Shown piece after piece: positions 55,159 through 63,938 of a DNA stretch of 64,000 nucleotides; the stretch's first letter is position 1; each line of letters starts with the position of its first letter. The stretch spans positions 84,330 through 148,329 of the forward strand of contig DCFU01000043.1 in the NCBI GenBank assembly GCA_002319795.1. Reading direction: 5' to 3'. The position numbers were made by a program, and so were the translations under genes. A model generated the notes under the pieces. That model worked only from the letters and a program-made list of their open reading frames with translations. It was not told the DNA's origin and did not search any database. This DNA comes from Megamonas sp. UBA1796. GTDB taxonomy: Bacteria > Bacillota > Negativicutes > Selenomonadales > Selenomonadaceae.

Positions 55159-55240
55159 TTTTTGTGGAAATAAGAATAAAAACGATAAAATTTTATAGCG
55201 TAACCTATCTTACTATAAATTTAAAGAAAAATCAAGCAAT
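55159..55240 (+). promoter_or_regulatory. Two-block regulatory region of the dehydrogenase operon (copy 2)
   Basis: Distal block TTTTTGTGGAAA (55159-55170) and proximal 31-base element (55210-55240), matching copy 1 at 11/12 and 29/31 positions with identical 46-base phase from the G of the first block to the element. It sits in the divergent gap beside lysR, where LysR proteins normally bind. I see no strong -10 between the blocks. Confidence 0.65.
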
Positions 55241-55261
55241 TAAAATAAGGAGAGGTTTGAA

Positions 55262-56140
55262 ATGAACATTGGATTTATTGGTTTTGGTGAAGCCGCATTC
55301 AATATTGCACAGGGACTTGGTACAGAAGGCATTACGGGCATCAGGGCTTTCGATGCGATGATGGATGATCCGGTCATGGGCAAGCTAGTGCACGCGAGGG
55401 CAAAGGAAGCCAACGTTGATTTGATGGCTTCCGCAGTCGATATCGCAAAATGGTCCGATACTATTTTTGCGGCGGTACCTTCATCTTTTACGTTAGGCGT
55501 CTGCGAAGATATTAAATCTTTCTTGCATGCAGATAAGATGTATATTGATGTGAGTGCTTCTGCGCCGAATATCAAAATAAAGATTTGGGAGCTCATCAAA
55601 GATAGCGGCGTACTTTTTGTGGATGCAGCTATGCTGGGATCTCTCCCAAAGGATCAGCATAAGGTTCCTATTACGGCCAGCGGCAATGGTGCAGCTGCCT
55701 TTCAGGTGCGCATGGCGCCCTATGGCATGCGTATCACACTCGCAGGTGAGCAGGCCGGTGCAGCCTCAGCTATTAAGCTGGTGCGCAGCATCTACATGAA
55801 GGGGATTGCTGCACTCATGATTGAGATGCTCGAGGCAGCTACCGCTTATGGTGTCGAAGAAGATGTCATTGCTTCACTGGCTAAGTCTATGGATGGCATT
55901 GCGTTCACTGCGCATCTTGAGCGTCTGGTCAAAGGAACCGGCATTCATTGCAAGCGCAGGGCAGCTGAACTCAAGGGCTCATTGCAGTTGCTGAAAGACA
56001 AGGGTATTGCCTCGGATATGACTGTGGCCGCCAAGCATCGCACGGAGGCATTGGAGCAGTATGGCTTTGCAGAACGTTTTGTAGACAAAGCACCAAGTGG
56101 CTGGCGAGATATCATCGACGTGATGCGGAATAAAGGTTAA
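55262..56140 (+). CDS. 6-phosphogluconate-dehydrogenase-like oxidoreductase (DUF1932)
   Basis: 292 aa. Rossmann N-terminus MNIGFIGFGEAAFNIAQGLG, the family segment MYIDVSASAPNIKIKIWELI, catalytic Lys in SAIKLVRSIYMKGIAALMIE (about residue 172), and the C-terminal helical DUF1932 domain (AHLERLVKGTGIHCKRRAAE). Family members oxidise 3-hydroxyacids. The exact substrate is unknown; the setting suggests a branched hydroxycarboxylate. AGGAGAGG precedes the ATG. First gene of a unit reaching to about 60.7 kb. Confidence 0.9.
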   Translation: MNIGFIGFGEAAFNIAQGLGTEGITGIRAFDAMMDDPVMGKLVHARAKEANVDLMASAVDIAKWSDTIFAAVPSSFTLGVCEDIKSFLHADKMYIDVSASAPNIKIKIWELIKDSGVLFVDAAMLGSLPKDQHKVPITASGNGAAAFQVRMAPYGMRITLAGEQAGAASAIKLVRSIYMKGIAALMIEMLEAATAYGVEEDVIASLAKSMDGIAFTAHLERLVKGTGIHCKRRAAELKGSLQLLKDKGIASDMTVAAKHRTEALEQYGFAERFVDKAPSGWRDIIDVMRNKG

Positions 56141-56180
56141 GGAAAAGTATACGCAAATTTATAGATTAAGAGGTGGAAAA

Positions 56181-57431
56181 ATGAAATCAGCGGCATCGCA
56201 GGTAAAGCTGGTAATTATGCTTTTTATGGCTATGGTAATCATGGGTATCGACCGGAGCAGCATCGGGGTAGCTGCTCCGGTCATGATGAAGGAGCTGGAG
56301 ATTGAGCCTGGGGTAATGGGAATCGTTCTGTCGGCATTTTTCTGGACGTATACGCTATGTAACTTGCCAGCAGGAAATCTGGCTGATCGTCTGGGAGCAA
56401 AGCGGGTGCTGAATGGTGCGGTAATGCTTTGGTCATTGGCATCTGCCGCCACTGGCTGTATGCATAATATGGTGGGCATTATGGCTGCGAGGATGGGTGT
56501 AGGTGTTGGTGAGGCTGGTGTGTTTCCTGCCAATACGAAAATTGTAGCGGAAGAATTTCCAACCGATAAGCGGGCGACGGTGACAGGTTTGTATCTGTCT
56601 GGTGCTCGACTGGGCTATGCGATTACACCCGTGCTTATGGGTTGGCTGATTAGTCAGTACAGTTGGAGAATGGCCTTTATCATCACTGGCCTTGGCAGCC
56701 TGCTCTGGTGCATACTCTGGCATTTTGGCTATGAGGGAGGCGCGGCCAGGAAGGCTGAGGCAGCAGCGGAGGCTGCCAAACGGGCCGCAAACCCGAAGGT
56801 GCACATTCCCTGGATGAAGTTACTGACGAACCGCTGTGCGCTGGGCCTGTTTTTTACGAAATTTGCGAGCGATTACCTTTACTATATGTTTCTGACCTGG
56901 GTTCCCTCGTATCTCGTCATGGAGAGAGGTTTTTCCCTGTTTAAGATGGGAATCTATGCATCGATTCCTTTCCTGGCGGCCTTCATTATCCAACCAGTAG
57001 CAGGGTATTTGTCTGATTTCCTGATTCGAAAGGGCTTCAGTGTGACCATTGCCCGGAAAGGAATCTTGGTTGCGGCACAACTTTGTGGAGCCAGTATTAT
57101 GATGGTTAATTTTGTAAATGATCCAATGATTGCTGTTGTTATCCTGACATTGAATATAGCAGCAGGCTCGACGATTGGCGGTATGCTCTTCACACTCGCT
57201 ACAGAGGTTTCACCGCGAGGTATGACGGGAACGGTTACTGGTAGTATGAATACGGTAGGTGCGGCGGCAGGTATTTTGGCACCGACGATTACAGGGTTTG
57301 TTGTCAATATGACCGGAAGCTTTCAATTGGCACTGCTTTCTAGCGGATGCTTGCTACTGCTGGCGGTCTGTGCTGTCCTTTTTATCATACCGGCTATCCA
57401 GCCGATGGACCTTCGGAAAAGGGTGGAATAA
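56181..57431 (+). CDS. MFS transporter, anion:cation symporter (ACS) type, first copy
   Basis: 416 aa, twelve membrane segments. Helix 1 region MGIDRSSIGVAAPVMMKELE, loop NLADRLGAKRVLNGAVMLWS, and ARMGVGVGEAGVFPANTKIV, a pattern shared with hexuronate/glucarate/phthalate carriers. Probably takes up an organic anion. A paralogue lies 1.3 kb downstream. Confidence 0.92.
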   Translation: MKSAASQVKLVIMLFMAMVIMGIDRSSIGVAAPVMMKELEIEPGVMGIVLSAFFWTYTLCNLPAGNLADRLGAKRVLNGAVMLWSLASAATGCMHNMVGIMAARMGVGVGEAGVFPANTKIVAEEFPTDKRATVTGLYLSGARLGYAITPVLMGWLISQYSWRMAFIITGLGSLLWCILWHFGYEGGAARKAEAAAEAAKRAANPKVHIPWMKLLTNRCALGLFFTKFASDYLYYMFLTWVPSYLVMERGFSLFKMGIYASIPFLAAFIIQPVAGYLSDFLIRKGFSVTIARKGILVAAQLCGASIMMVNFVNDPMIAVVILTLNIAAGSTIGGMLFTLATEVSPRGMTGTVTGSMNTVGAAAGILAPTITGFVVNMTGSFQLALLSSGCLLLLAVCAVLFIIPAIQPMDLRKRVE

Positions 57432-57489
57432 TTCGATAAAAGATTTTTCTCCATAACTGTAGGTGGAGAGCAGGAAAGAAGGAAAGAAC

Positions 57490-58650
57490 ATGGTGATTCA
57501 AGGGGATTTATGGATACGCGGTGGAACGGTCATGGATCCGGCAAGAGGCATTTCGGGTCCGGCAGATGTTCTCATGCGGGGTGGAAAAGTCGTAGAACTG
57601 CCAGAGGGTGCAGTGGTTGAGGCAAAAAAGGAAATCAATGCCAGAGGGCTCATTGTTGTTCCTGGCCTGATCGATTATCATGCCCATGTTTTTTATGGCG
57701 GGACGGGAATTGGCATCAATCCGGATTCCTCCTGCCTGCCGCAGGGTATCACGACCGTGGTAGATCAGGGGAGTGCGGGCATCAATAATTTTACGGCGTT
57801 TTTCCAATCTGTCATGATGCATAGCCAGATGCATGTGTTTGCTTATCTGCATGTATCAGCAGGAGGGTTGGCAACTCTGCCGCAGATGTTGGAAACCGTT
57901 GATCCAGCTTTGTTTGATGCGGAAGCAATTGCAGGTACTCTGGCACAATATTCAGAGCGCTTGTTGGGACTAAAAATCCGGCAGAGTCGTGAGATTGTTG
58001 GGAACTGGGGCCTGAAGCCGCTGAAAGCGGCGTTGGGTATATCGGAGAAGCTGCCGGGAAAGCCACCGATAGTTGTTCATACGACAAATGCGCCGGCGGC
58101 ATCCGATGAAATCGCAGAGCTTCTGCGTCCTGGTGATATCTTTGCCCATGTCTATCAGGGCAAGGGAAATGGTATCCTGGATGTGCACGGTCGTGTGCTG
58201 GCTGGTGTTCGCAAGGCACGAGAACGCGGCGTTTTATTTGATACGGCAGACGGGCGCGGACATTATGCATTTTCGGTTGCCAGATATGCGCTTCGTGATG
58301 GGTTCGTTCCAGATATCCTGAGCACGGATGCGGTGCGGGCCAGTGTCTATGATTCCTCGGTATTCGGTATGCCGCTGATCCTGTCCAAATATCTGAATCT
58401 TGGCATGCCGTTGGAAGCAGTCATAAAATGTGGTACGGCAATTCCTGCGCATAGTCTGCATATGGACGGACGGCTCGGGACACTTGCACCGGGAGCAGAA
58501 GCGGACGTGGCTTTATTCCGGTTGCAGGACATGGAGTACACTCTTACAGATGTTTTTGGTGAGACTTTAGACTGCCATAAATTATTAGTACCTCAGCTTA
58601 CAGTCTGTGGCGGAACGGTTGTGTACCGTAATGTGGAATTCCTATATTAA
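57490..58650 (+). CDS. Amidohydrolase/deacetylase (dihydroorotase-like TIM barrel)
   Basis: 386 aa from ATG 57490 (GAAGGAAAG before it; GTG 57463 rejected). Composite beta-sandwich plus TIM barrel: LWIRGGTVMDPARGISGPAD, metal-binding DYHAHVFYGG (H64, H66), GLKIRQSREIVGNWG where the carbamylated Lys would lie, VVHTTNAP, FAHVYQGKGNGILDVHGRV, and catalytic Asp in DILSTDAVRAS (about 280). Family members hydrolyse N-acyl or cyclic amide/lactone substrates. Flanked by the two MFS genes. Confidence 0.9.
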   Translation: MVIQGDLWIRGGTVMDPARGISGPADVLMRGGKVVELPEGAVVEAKKEINARGLIVVPGLIDYHAHVFYGGTGIGINPDSSCLPQGITTVVDQGSAGINNFTAFFQSVMMHSQMHVFAYLHVSAGGLATLPQMLETVDPALFDAEAIAGTLAQYSERLLGLKIRQSREIVGNWGLKPLKAALGISEKLPGKPPIVVHTTNAPAASDEIAELLRPGDIFAHVYQGKGNGILDVHGRVLAGVRKARERGVLFDTADGRGHYAFSVARYALRDGFVPDILSTDAVRASVYDSSVFGMPLILSKYLNLGMPLEAVIKCGTAIPAHSLHMDGRLGTLAPGAEADVALFRLQDMEYTLTDVFGETLDCHKLLVPQLTVCGGTVVYRNVEFLY

Positions 58651-58690
58651 GCCAGAAAACATAAAATTTATAGAATAGGGAGGCTGAGAT

Positions 58691-59914
58691 ATGGGGAAAA
58701 ACGGAGCAGGCATTGTTGTTTTGCTGACGACGATGATGTTTATCAATGCGTTGGATCGTGGTGCACTGGGGGTGGCAGCACCAGTAATGATCAAAGACCT
58801 TGGTATAGATGCAGGGCTCATGGGTTTAGCGCTGTCCTTTTTTTACTTGAGCTACATCATTTGTATGATGCCGGTTGGGCGCCTTTCGGATACCTATGGG
58901 GCAAAAAAGGTCCTGTGCATAGCCGCTGTCATTTGGTCAGTGATGTCGGCCTCAACTGCCTTTATACATGGGTTTTATGGTCTTGTTGCAGCCAGGCTGG
59001 GAGTAGGCGTAGGGGAAGCGGCAGGCAATCCATTAAGTGCAAAGGTCATTGGTGAAACGTTTCCTTCAAAGCATAGAGCAGCGGCGACGGGATTTGTCCT
59101 TTCTGGCACAAAACTTGGCATGGCAGCAGTACCACTTGTTATGGGGTTCCTGATTACGAACTGGGATTGGCGGGTAGCTTTTTTGGTTACAGGAATAGGC
59201 AGCTTAGTCTGGTGCGTGCTTTGGCACATCTGTTTTAAAGAGACGCAGGAATATTCAGGGGCGGTTGACAGAAAGAAGAAGATGGCAATTCCTTGGAAAA
59301 AGTTTTTGACCAACCGTTGTGTTGTTGGGCTCATGATAACGAAGTTTTTCCTGGATTATCTTTGGGTGTTTTTTGTGAGCTGGCTACCGGGATATCTTGT
59401 TATGGAACGAGGTTTTTCTATTATTAAGATGGGACTCTATGCGTCTGTTCCCTGGATCATCGGTTTTTTGGCACAGCCGGCGATGGGGTGTTTTTCTGAC
59501 TGGCTTATTCACAAGGGGCTGGATGTCACAAGAGCGCGAAAATATACATTGGTAGGTTCGCAACTGGTGGCTGCATCGATTATTGGCGTAGGATATGTTG
59601 ATGATCCTTTTTGGGCGGTTGTTTTGTTGACTGTCAATATTGCTGGTGAATCGGCATCGGCAGGTATCATGTGGACAATCTTGGCAGAGGTAGCGCCGCA
59701 AGGCATGGGAGGAACGGTGCCAAGTGCAGTGAACACAGTCAGTTCGGTTGCCGGGGTGCTGGCGCCGACGATTACCGGATTCATCTATCAGTTCACGGGA
59801 AGCTTTCAGATGGCTTTATTTGTAACGGGTGGTGGGGTGATATTGTCTATATGTGCGGTTTTATTCCTCGTGCCGGAAATCAAGCCGCTAGAACTGATTG
59901 AAAAAGAGAATTAG
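58691..59914 (+). CDS. MFS transporter, ACS type, second copy
   Basis: 407 aa. Same plan and many identical motifs as the first copy (DRGALGVAAPVMIKDLGIDA, AARLGVGVGEAAGNPLSAKV, ENIVMERGFSI-like loop LPGYLVMERGFSIIKMGLYA), so the pair arose by duplication and then diverged. The Asp-Arg of helix 1 is kept in both. Substrate unknown, probably related to the amidohydrolase reaction. Confidence 0.92.
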   Translation: MGKNGAGIVVLLTTMMFINALDRGALGVAAPVMIKDLGIDAGLMGLALSFFYLSYIICMMPVGRLSDTYGAKKVLCIAAVIWSVMSASTAFIHGFYGLVAARLGVGVGEAAGNPLSAKVIGETFPSKHRAAATGFVLSGTKLGMAAVPLVMGFLITNWDWRVAFLVTGIGSLVWCVLWHICFKETQEYSGAVDRKKKMAIPWKKFLTNRCVVGLMITKFFLDYLWVFFVSWLPGYLVMERGFSIIKMGLYASVPWIIGFLAQPAMGCFSDWLIHKGLDVTRARKYTLVGSQLVAASIIGVGYVDDPFWAVVLLTVNIAGESASAGIMWTILAEVAPQGMGGTVPSAVNTVSSVAGVLAPTITGFIYQFTGSFQMALFVTGGGVILSICAVLFLVPEIKPLELIEKEN

Positions 59915-59932
59915 GGAAGGGAAGAGACTCGT

Positions 59933-60502
59933 ATGGAAAATGAATTTCGTGAGATGTTGTTGAAGATGCTTCCAGAAATTTACTGGATCCAGAATGAAAC
60001 GATTCGGGATGGTGTGGTAAAATGCCATGAGTACGTTATGGAACATAGCGACTGGACACTGGCAGATTATGATAAAATGCCATTCATCAAATCTATTGCT
60101 GGTTGCCCGGTATCTTGCCTGTGCCATACGCGCACGGTTACCCGCATGTGCAGGATGTTTATGGATGAATACAACGAAGCGTATAAGGACCATGGTGGCT
60201 ATAAACTCGATCATGATACTGTGCTGGCTGCAGCAATTTTGCATGATATTGGAAAGTTTCTTGAGTGGGAGAAGACAAGCGATGGAACAGCGGTAAAAAC
60301 CAGTCAGGGGAGGTTGCTCAGACATCCGGTTTCTGGTGCAATCCTGGCAGCAAAGATGGGCTTGCCGGATGCGATTGTGCATTGTATTTTCATGCATTCT
60401 ACGGAGGGAAACACATCTAAACGTATGCCGGAGGCGGTACTGGTATACAAAGTTGATGAAATGAATTTTGACTGTATCCGTTCCGGTATGGGTGTTTTAT
60501 GA
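59933..60502 (+). CDS. HD-domain hydrolase
   Basis: 189 aa. HD motif AAAILHDIGKFLEWEKTSDG (His-Asp about residues 103-104) with the expected upstream His in SCLCHTRTVTRMCRM and a downstream HPVSGAILAAKMGLP. HD proteins are metal-dependent phosphohydrolases or lyases; the substrate is not evident. GGAAGGGAAG precedes the ATG, 18 bases after the MFS gene, and it overlaps the next ORF by 4 bases. Confidence 0.85.
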   Translation: MENEFREMLLKMLPEIYWIQNETIRDGVVKCHEYVMEHSDWTLADYDKMPFIKSIAGCPVSCLCHTRTVTRMCRMFMDEYNEAYKDHGGYKLDHDTVLAAAILHDIGKFLEWEKTSDGTAVKTSQGRLLRHPVSGAILAAKMGLPDAIVHCIFMHSTEGNTSKRMPEAVLVYKVDEMNFDCIRSGMGVL

Positions 60503-60735
60503 CCAGGGCGGAGAAGTCATGCTTGATAGAAGGATTGGTTGGCGTGCTTTTCTGGGAGGCGTTTAGCGCTATGCATCGGGAAACGCAGCTTTTGACAGAA
60601 GCTGAGGCTGCATCTGCCCATGGAGCGGCAGTATCATATTCCACTGGTAGAGGGGAATGTGATATTTTTAAAGTTGTCAGTAATCTGACGGAGTATTATC
60701 ATCCTATTTATGCTTCATATTATCCTATGGTATAG
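60499..60735 (+). CDS. Small ORF coupled to the HD gene, possibly cut by the repeat junction
   Basis: 78 aa, starts in an ATGA overlap with the HD gene, which supports real translation. Sequence such as LIEGLVGVLFWEAFSAMHRE and SNLTEYYHPIYASYYP is not recognised. The last two residues and the stop lie inside the 50-bp repeat that begins at 60727, so the natural C-terminus may have been lost or replaced there. Confidence 0.6.
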   Translation: MTRAEKSCLIEGLVGVLFWEAFSAMHRETQLLTEAEAASAHGAAVSYSTGRGECDIFKVVSNLTEYYHPIYASYYPMV

Positions 60736-60776
60736 ATTTTCATAATGAGGTGGATTAAAAAGTAAACAATTTTGGA
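60727..60776. repeat. 50-bp direct repeat, left copy
   Basis: 49 of 50 bases match 63939-63988 (T at 60743 against C). Begins ATGGTATAGATTTTCA and ends AGTAAACAATTTTGGA. After it the left copy continues TGCCATCATG where the right copy has GGGGACAAAATG, a ribosome site and start codon. Confidence 0.9.
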
Positions 60777-60958
60777 TGCCATCATGCAACAGTTGTTTAC
60801 TTTGCGGTGCATCCTGTCCAAAACAAGTCCTAGTTCTTGATGAACTGTGCAAGGTTCACGTCAAAAATGACGAGGTCTGTATCGCCTGCGGCCAGTGCGA
60901 GCTCAGTTACCCGGACTGCGCAATATTTGTAGATAAGAAAGTGGCAAAACTAAAGTAG
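60776..60958 (+). pseudogene. Decapitated KorD-like 4Fe-4S ferredoxin fragment
   Basis: 60 codons. Cluster 1 is intact (CNSCLLCGASCP), then VLVLDELCKVHV. Cluster 2 reads CIACGQCELSYPDC, where the family, as I recall it, has CxxCxxCxxxCPDY; the fourth Cys is Tyr and the next Tyr is Cys. Resembles the delta subunit of 2-oxoacid:ferredoxin oxidoreductases but lacks about 12 N-terminal residues. The only ATG uses the last base of the repeat, without a ribosome site. I read it as a broken gene whose leader survives in the repeat; a functional small ferredoxin is the alternative. Confidence 0.55.
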
Positions 60959-61070
60959 CGTAAATTGCAATAACAAGTTCAACAAAAATCATAATATCCC
61001 AGTACGCTTCATTCTTTACATGGTTGATGTGGTCTTTAATTTAATTGGAAAACCAAGGAGCGTGTTGTTT

Positions 61071-61970
61071 TTGAGTATTCTAGGAAATATAAACGCAAAT
61101 GTGCCCTTTTCAACTGGCACTCAGATACCTCATTTAAAAGTTCCACCTAATGCTGCTGACTGTCATCATCATATTTATAATTCGCGTTTTCCAGTGGATT
61201 TAGCATCTGAGTTGCGACCACCGGATGCAACCGTTGCTGAGTATCGGTTATTACAGAAGCGAATAGGTACCACACGTAATGTGATTGTGCAACCTTCTAC
61301 CTATGGAACAGATAATAGTGGACTTGTGGAAGCACTTAAACTATTTGGTTTAAGTGCAACGCGTGGTATTGCGGTAGTCAATAACGATGTATCAGATGAA
61401 AAACTAAAAGAATTAAATACATTTGGAGTACGGGGTATACGCTTTAACTTTTCACGCCCAGGAAAGGGCATTAGTCTGGATATGGTAGAACAGCTGGCGA
61501 AACGTATTTATGATTTTAACTGGCATATTCAAGTTGTTGCTTCAGCTAATCAGATTTTAGGCGGAGCAGAAGTATGGGAACGAATTCGTTGCCCTGTCGT
61601 GTTCGATCATCTGGGACATGTTCCGAGCATTCATCATCCAGCGTTTCCATTCATTGTAAAACTATTAAAAAGAAAGAAGGCATGGGTGAAACTATCTGGT
61701 GCCTACATTCATTCTCAATTTGGTCCGCCAACATATAAAGATAGATCTATTGTAGCAAAAGCATATGTAAGGGAAGTACCACAACAATTGGTTTGGGGTA
61801 GTGATTGGCCACATCCGACAGCCAGGCTTGACAATAAGCCTGATGATGCTCTTTTGCTTGATTTATTAGCTGAATGGGCTCCGGATGAGACTATACGCCA
61901 TCACATTTTGGTAGAGAATCCAGAACGGTTGTATGGTTTTCCAAGAATGTTTAAGACTTTGCCAAGGTAA
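61071..61970 (+). CDS. Amidohydrolase-2 family lactonase/hydrolase (LigI/COG3618-like)
   Basis: 299 aa from TTG 61071, 10 bases after AAGGAG (ATG 61020 is in frame but has no ribosome site). TIM-barrel metal motif AADCHHHIYNSRFPVD (D30-H34), GVRGIRFNFSRPG, VVFDHLGHVPSIHHPAFPF and VWGSDWPHPTARLDN with the catalytic Asp. Relatives hydrolyse 2-pyrone-4,6-dicarboxylate or sugar-acid lactones. Paired with a TctA-like permease downstream, so probably acts on an imported carboxylate. Visibly AT-richer than genes at 50-60 kb. Confidence 0.88.
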   Translation: MSILGNINANVPFSTGTQIPHLKVPPNAADCHHHIYNSRFPVDLASELRPPDATVAEYRLLQKRIGTTRNVIVQPSTYGTDNSGLVEALKLFGLSATRGIAVVNNDVSDEKLKELNTFGVRGIRFNFSRPGKGISLDMVEQLAKRIYDFNWHIQVVASANQILGGAEVWERIRCPVVFDHLGHVPSIHHPAFPFIVKLLKRKKAWVKLSGAYIHSQFGPPTYKDRSIVAKAYVREVPQQLVWGSDWPHPTARLDNKPDDALLLDLLAEWAPDETIRHHILVENPERLYGFPRMFKTLPR

Positions 61971-62087
61971 TGTTTATCACATACAGTTAGCTCTATCGTT
62001 AGGCTATTTTCACAATTATTACAGGTTCATATTTTTAACTATTTGAGGATTGATTTGATTTTCGAGAATTAGGGAGGGAGAAGCCCA

Positions 62088-62516
62088 GTGCACGAATGCA
62101 AAAAAATATATATATCTGTATGGGGAGATACTGTAAATTTAAGAGAGTTATTGATTGGCATGTTTTTGGGCGCAATCACTGGATATGTCAGTTTTACTGG
62201 CGGACTATTGTTTCTCCAAAAGTTTTATTCAGACTTGCCAAAAGGATTATTAATGGGGTATGCGCTGCTTTTTGGTATTATTGGTTGCTTAATCGTGGGT
62301 GGCGTGGCAGCAAAAGTCTTCAAGGCAAAAAGAATCTTCATTGAAGATTCTTCTTGTATTGATATGACGACGGCTCTGCGAGAATTAAATTTGAATCCTA
62401 GTCGAGAGGCTGAATATTTAAAATCAGTGTCCCAGGATGTTAAGGAAGAAATGAAAGAATTACAAATTTACCAATTGTTTTCGCAGGAAAAAGATCATAA
62501 GGAGCAGAGAAAATAA
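62088..62516 (+). CDS. Small membrane protein preceding a TctA-like permease
   Basis: 142 aa from GTG 62088 (GGGAGGGAG before it). Two membrane segments (about residues 19-45 and 55-78) and a soluble charged C-terminus. TctB partners usually have four helices, so this is at best a divergent or reduced TctB. The stop overlaps the permease start (TAATG), implying a common complex. The 117-bp gap before it has no clear signal. Confidence 0.6.
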   Translation: MHECKKIYISVWGDTVNLRELLIGMFLGAITGYVSFTGGLLFLQKFYSDLPKGLLMGYALLFGIIGCLIVGGVAAKVFKAKRIFIEDSSCIDMTTALRELNLNPSREAEYLKSVSQDVKEEMKELQIYQLFSQEKDHKEQRK

Positions 62517-63892
62517 TGGAAACTACTTTGGTATACGAAATTTTATGGGGGCTGGGTGGTGCCTTGCTTGGCGGAATCATTTTTTGCGCAATTGGACTCA
62601 TTGCAGGTACTAGTGAAACTGCAACGGTTGCTCCAGCTACATTGTTAGTAATATATCTGGGATTTCCGCCAGTTGCTATATTTACTTTTTGTATTACTGC
62701 TTTTGTAGCAAAGCATATTATTCATTCAATTCCAACAGCATTGTTAGGTGTACCTGGTGATACGTTGGCAGTGCCTTTGCTCGATCCTTGTTCGGCTTTG
62801 CGCCGATTGGGCTTGCCACATATCGGATTGCGAAAAATGATTTCGGCTGGTGTAATAGCATCATTTCTGTCAGTTCCGCTTTCGGTGATTTTTGCAATGA
62901 TATTGGCCCCGTACGGAGATATTGTTAAAGCGTGGTCTGGGCCAATCTTTACAGTTGTAGCTGTTGGTCTTGCTTACAGTTCAGCTGGTAGGTGGGGTAG
63001 TATTTGTATGATTATTCCATTTGCCCTTTTTTCTCAAATTTTAAATAAAATCGCAATTGATGTAACAGGAAAAGGTCTTGTAATTTGTATTTTTTTAGGG
63101 ATAGCAATGGGACCGATGTTTGCCGATGTTTTGACTGCAGTATCTCCTATTTCCAAGACAAGGGCTGAAATGGATTCACCAAAAAAATTTTGGCTTGCCC
63201 CTGATTTAAAAACATGGTCAGGCTATTTTCCTAATCCTTTAAAAATATTATCTAAAAAACAAAAGCTATATACACTATATACGGTTCTTTTTTCTGTCGT
63301 GACATTTGCTAGTAGTGCTGTTGGTATTACCGTTTTAGTCGGAGAAGTCGTTCAATCGCGAGTAAAGAGTTTTTATGAAAAATTAACTACTGGTGTTGTA
63401 GTAATGAATGCTGCTACTGAAGGTACCTATCTTGCTGAAATTTTAGTTCCACTGGTTGCATTTGGTATTCCATTGAGTTCGGTCTCTGCGGGTGCGGCAT
63501 TTCCATTATTTAATGCACCACCAATATTCACTAGTAAACCTATTGTTAATAATTTACATAATCTTCTGACCCCAATGCAATTTTTATGGTATGGTCTTCT
63601 TTCAGTTAGCGTGGGTTCGCTTATATCATATCCATTAGCTATGAATTATGCACGGTCTGCCAGTGTCTGGGTAATGCGCAATATAAGTCAGGAATCTCTT
63701 TTAACGATGTTTGCTGGTTTATTTGTTGTCCTTTGTTATTTTGAGGCAGAGGGTATCGGTATTGCTATGGCCATACTGATGGGTTTGTTTAGTGGCATAT
63801 TAAACAAGTGTTTTGGCTTTAATATAGGCGTACAGTTTATGGCCTATTTCGCAGCACCATGGATACTATTACAGCTATTTGGAATGAAGTAA
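62516..63892 (+). CDS. TctA-like (tripartite tricarboxylate transporter) permease
   Basis: 458 aa, about eleven membrane segments. GVPGDTLAVPLLDPCSALRR (about residues 79-98) corresponds to the PG-containing substrate loop of TctA permeases, followed by MISAGVIASFLSVPLSVIFA. A second related half has FGIPLSSVSAGAAFPLF. No periplasmic binding protein (TctC) gene is in the window. Substrate presumably a carboxylate. Assignment is moderate because the motifs are diverged. Confidence 0.65.
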   Translation: METTLVYEILWGLGGALLGGIIFCAIGLIAGTSETATVAPATLLVIYLGFPPVAIFTFCITAFVAKHIIHSIPTALLGVPGDTLAVPLLDPCSALRRLGLPHIGLRKMISAGVIASFLSVPLSVIFAMILAPYGDIVKAWSGPIFTVVAVGLAYSSAGRWGSICMIIPFALFSQILNKIAIDVTGKGLVICIFLGIAMGPMFADVLTAVSPISKTRAEMDSPKKFWLAPDLKTWSGYFPNPLKILSKKQKLYTLYTVLFSVVTFASSAVGITVLVGEVVQSRVKSFYEKLTTGVVVMNAATEGTYLAEILVPLVAFGIPLSSVSAGAAFPLFNAPPIFTSKPIVNNLHNLLTPMQFLWYGLLSVSVGSLISYPLAMNYARSASVWVMRNISQESLLTMFAGLFVVLCYFEAEGIGIAMAILMGLFSGILNKCFGFNIGVQFMAYFAAPWILLQLFGMK

Positions 63893-63938
63893 TAGTAGAA
63901 TGGAACTACCAGCTAGGATTATTTTTGATAAAAAAATA

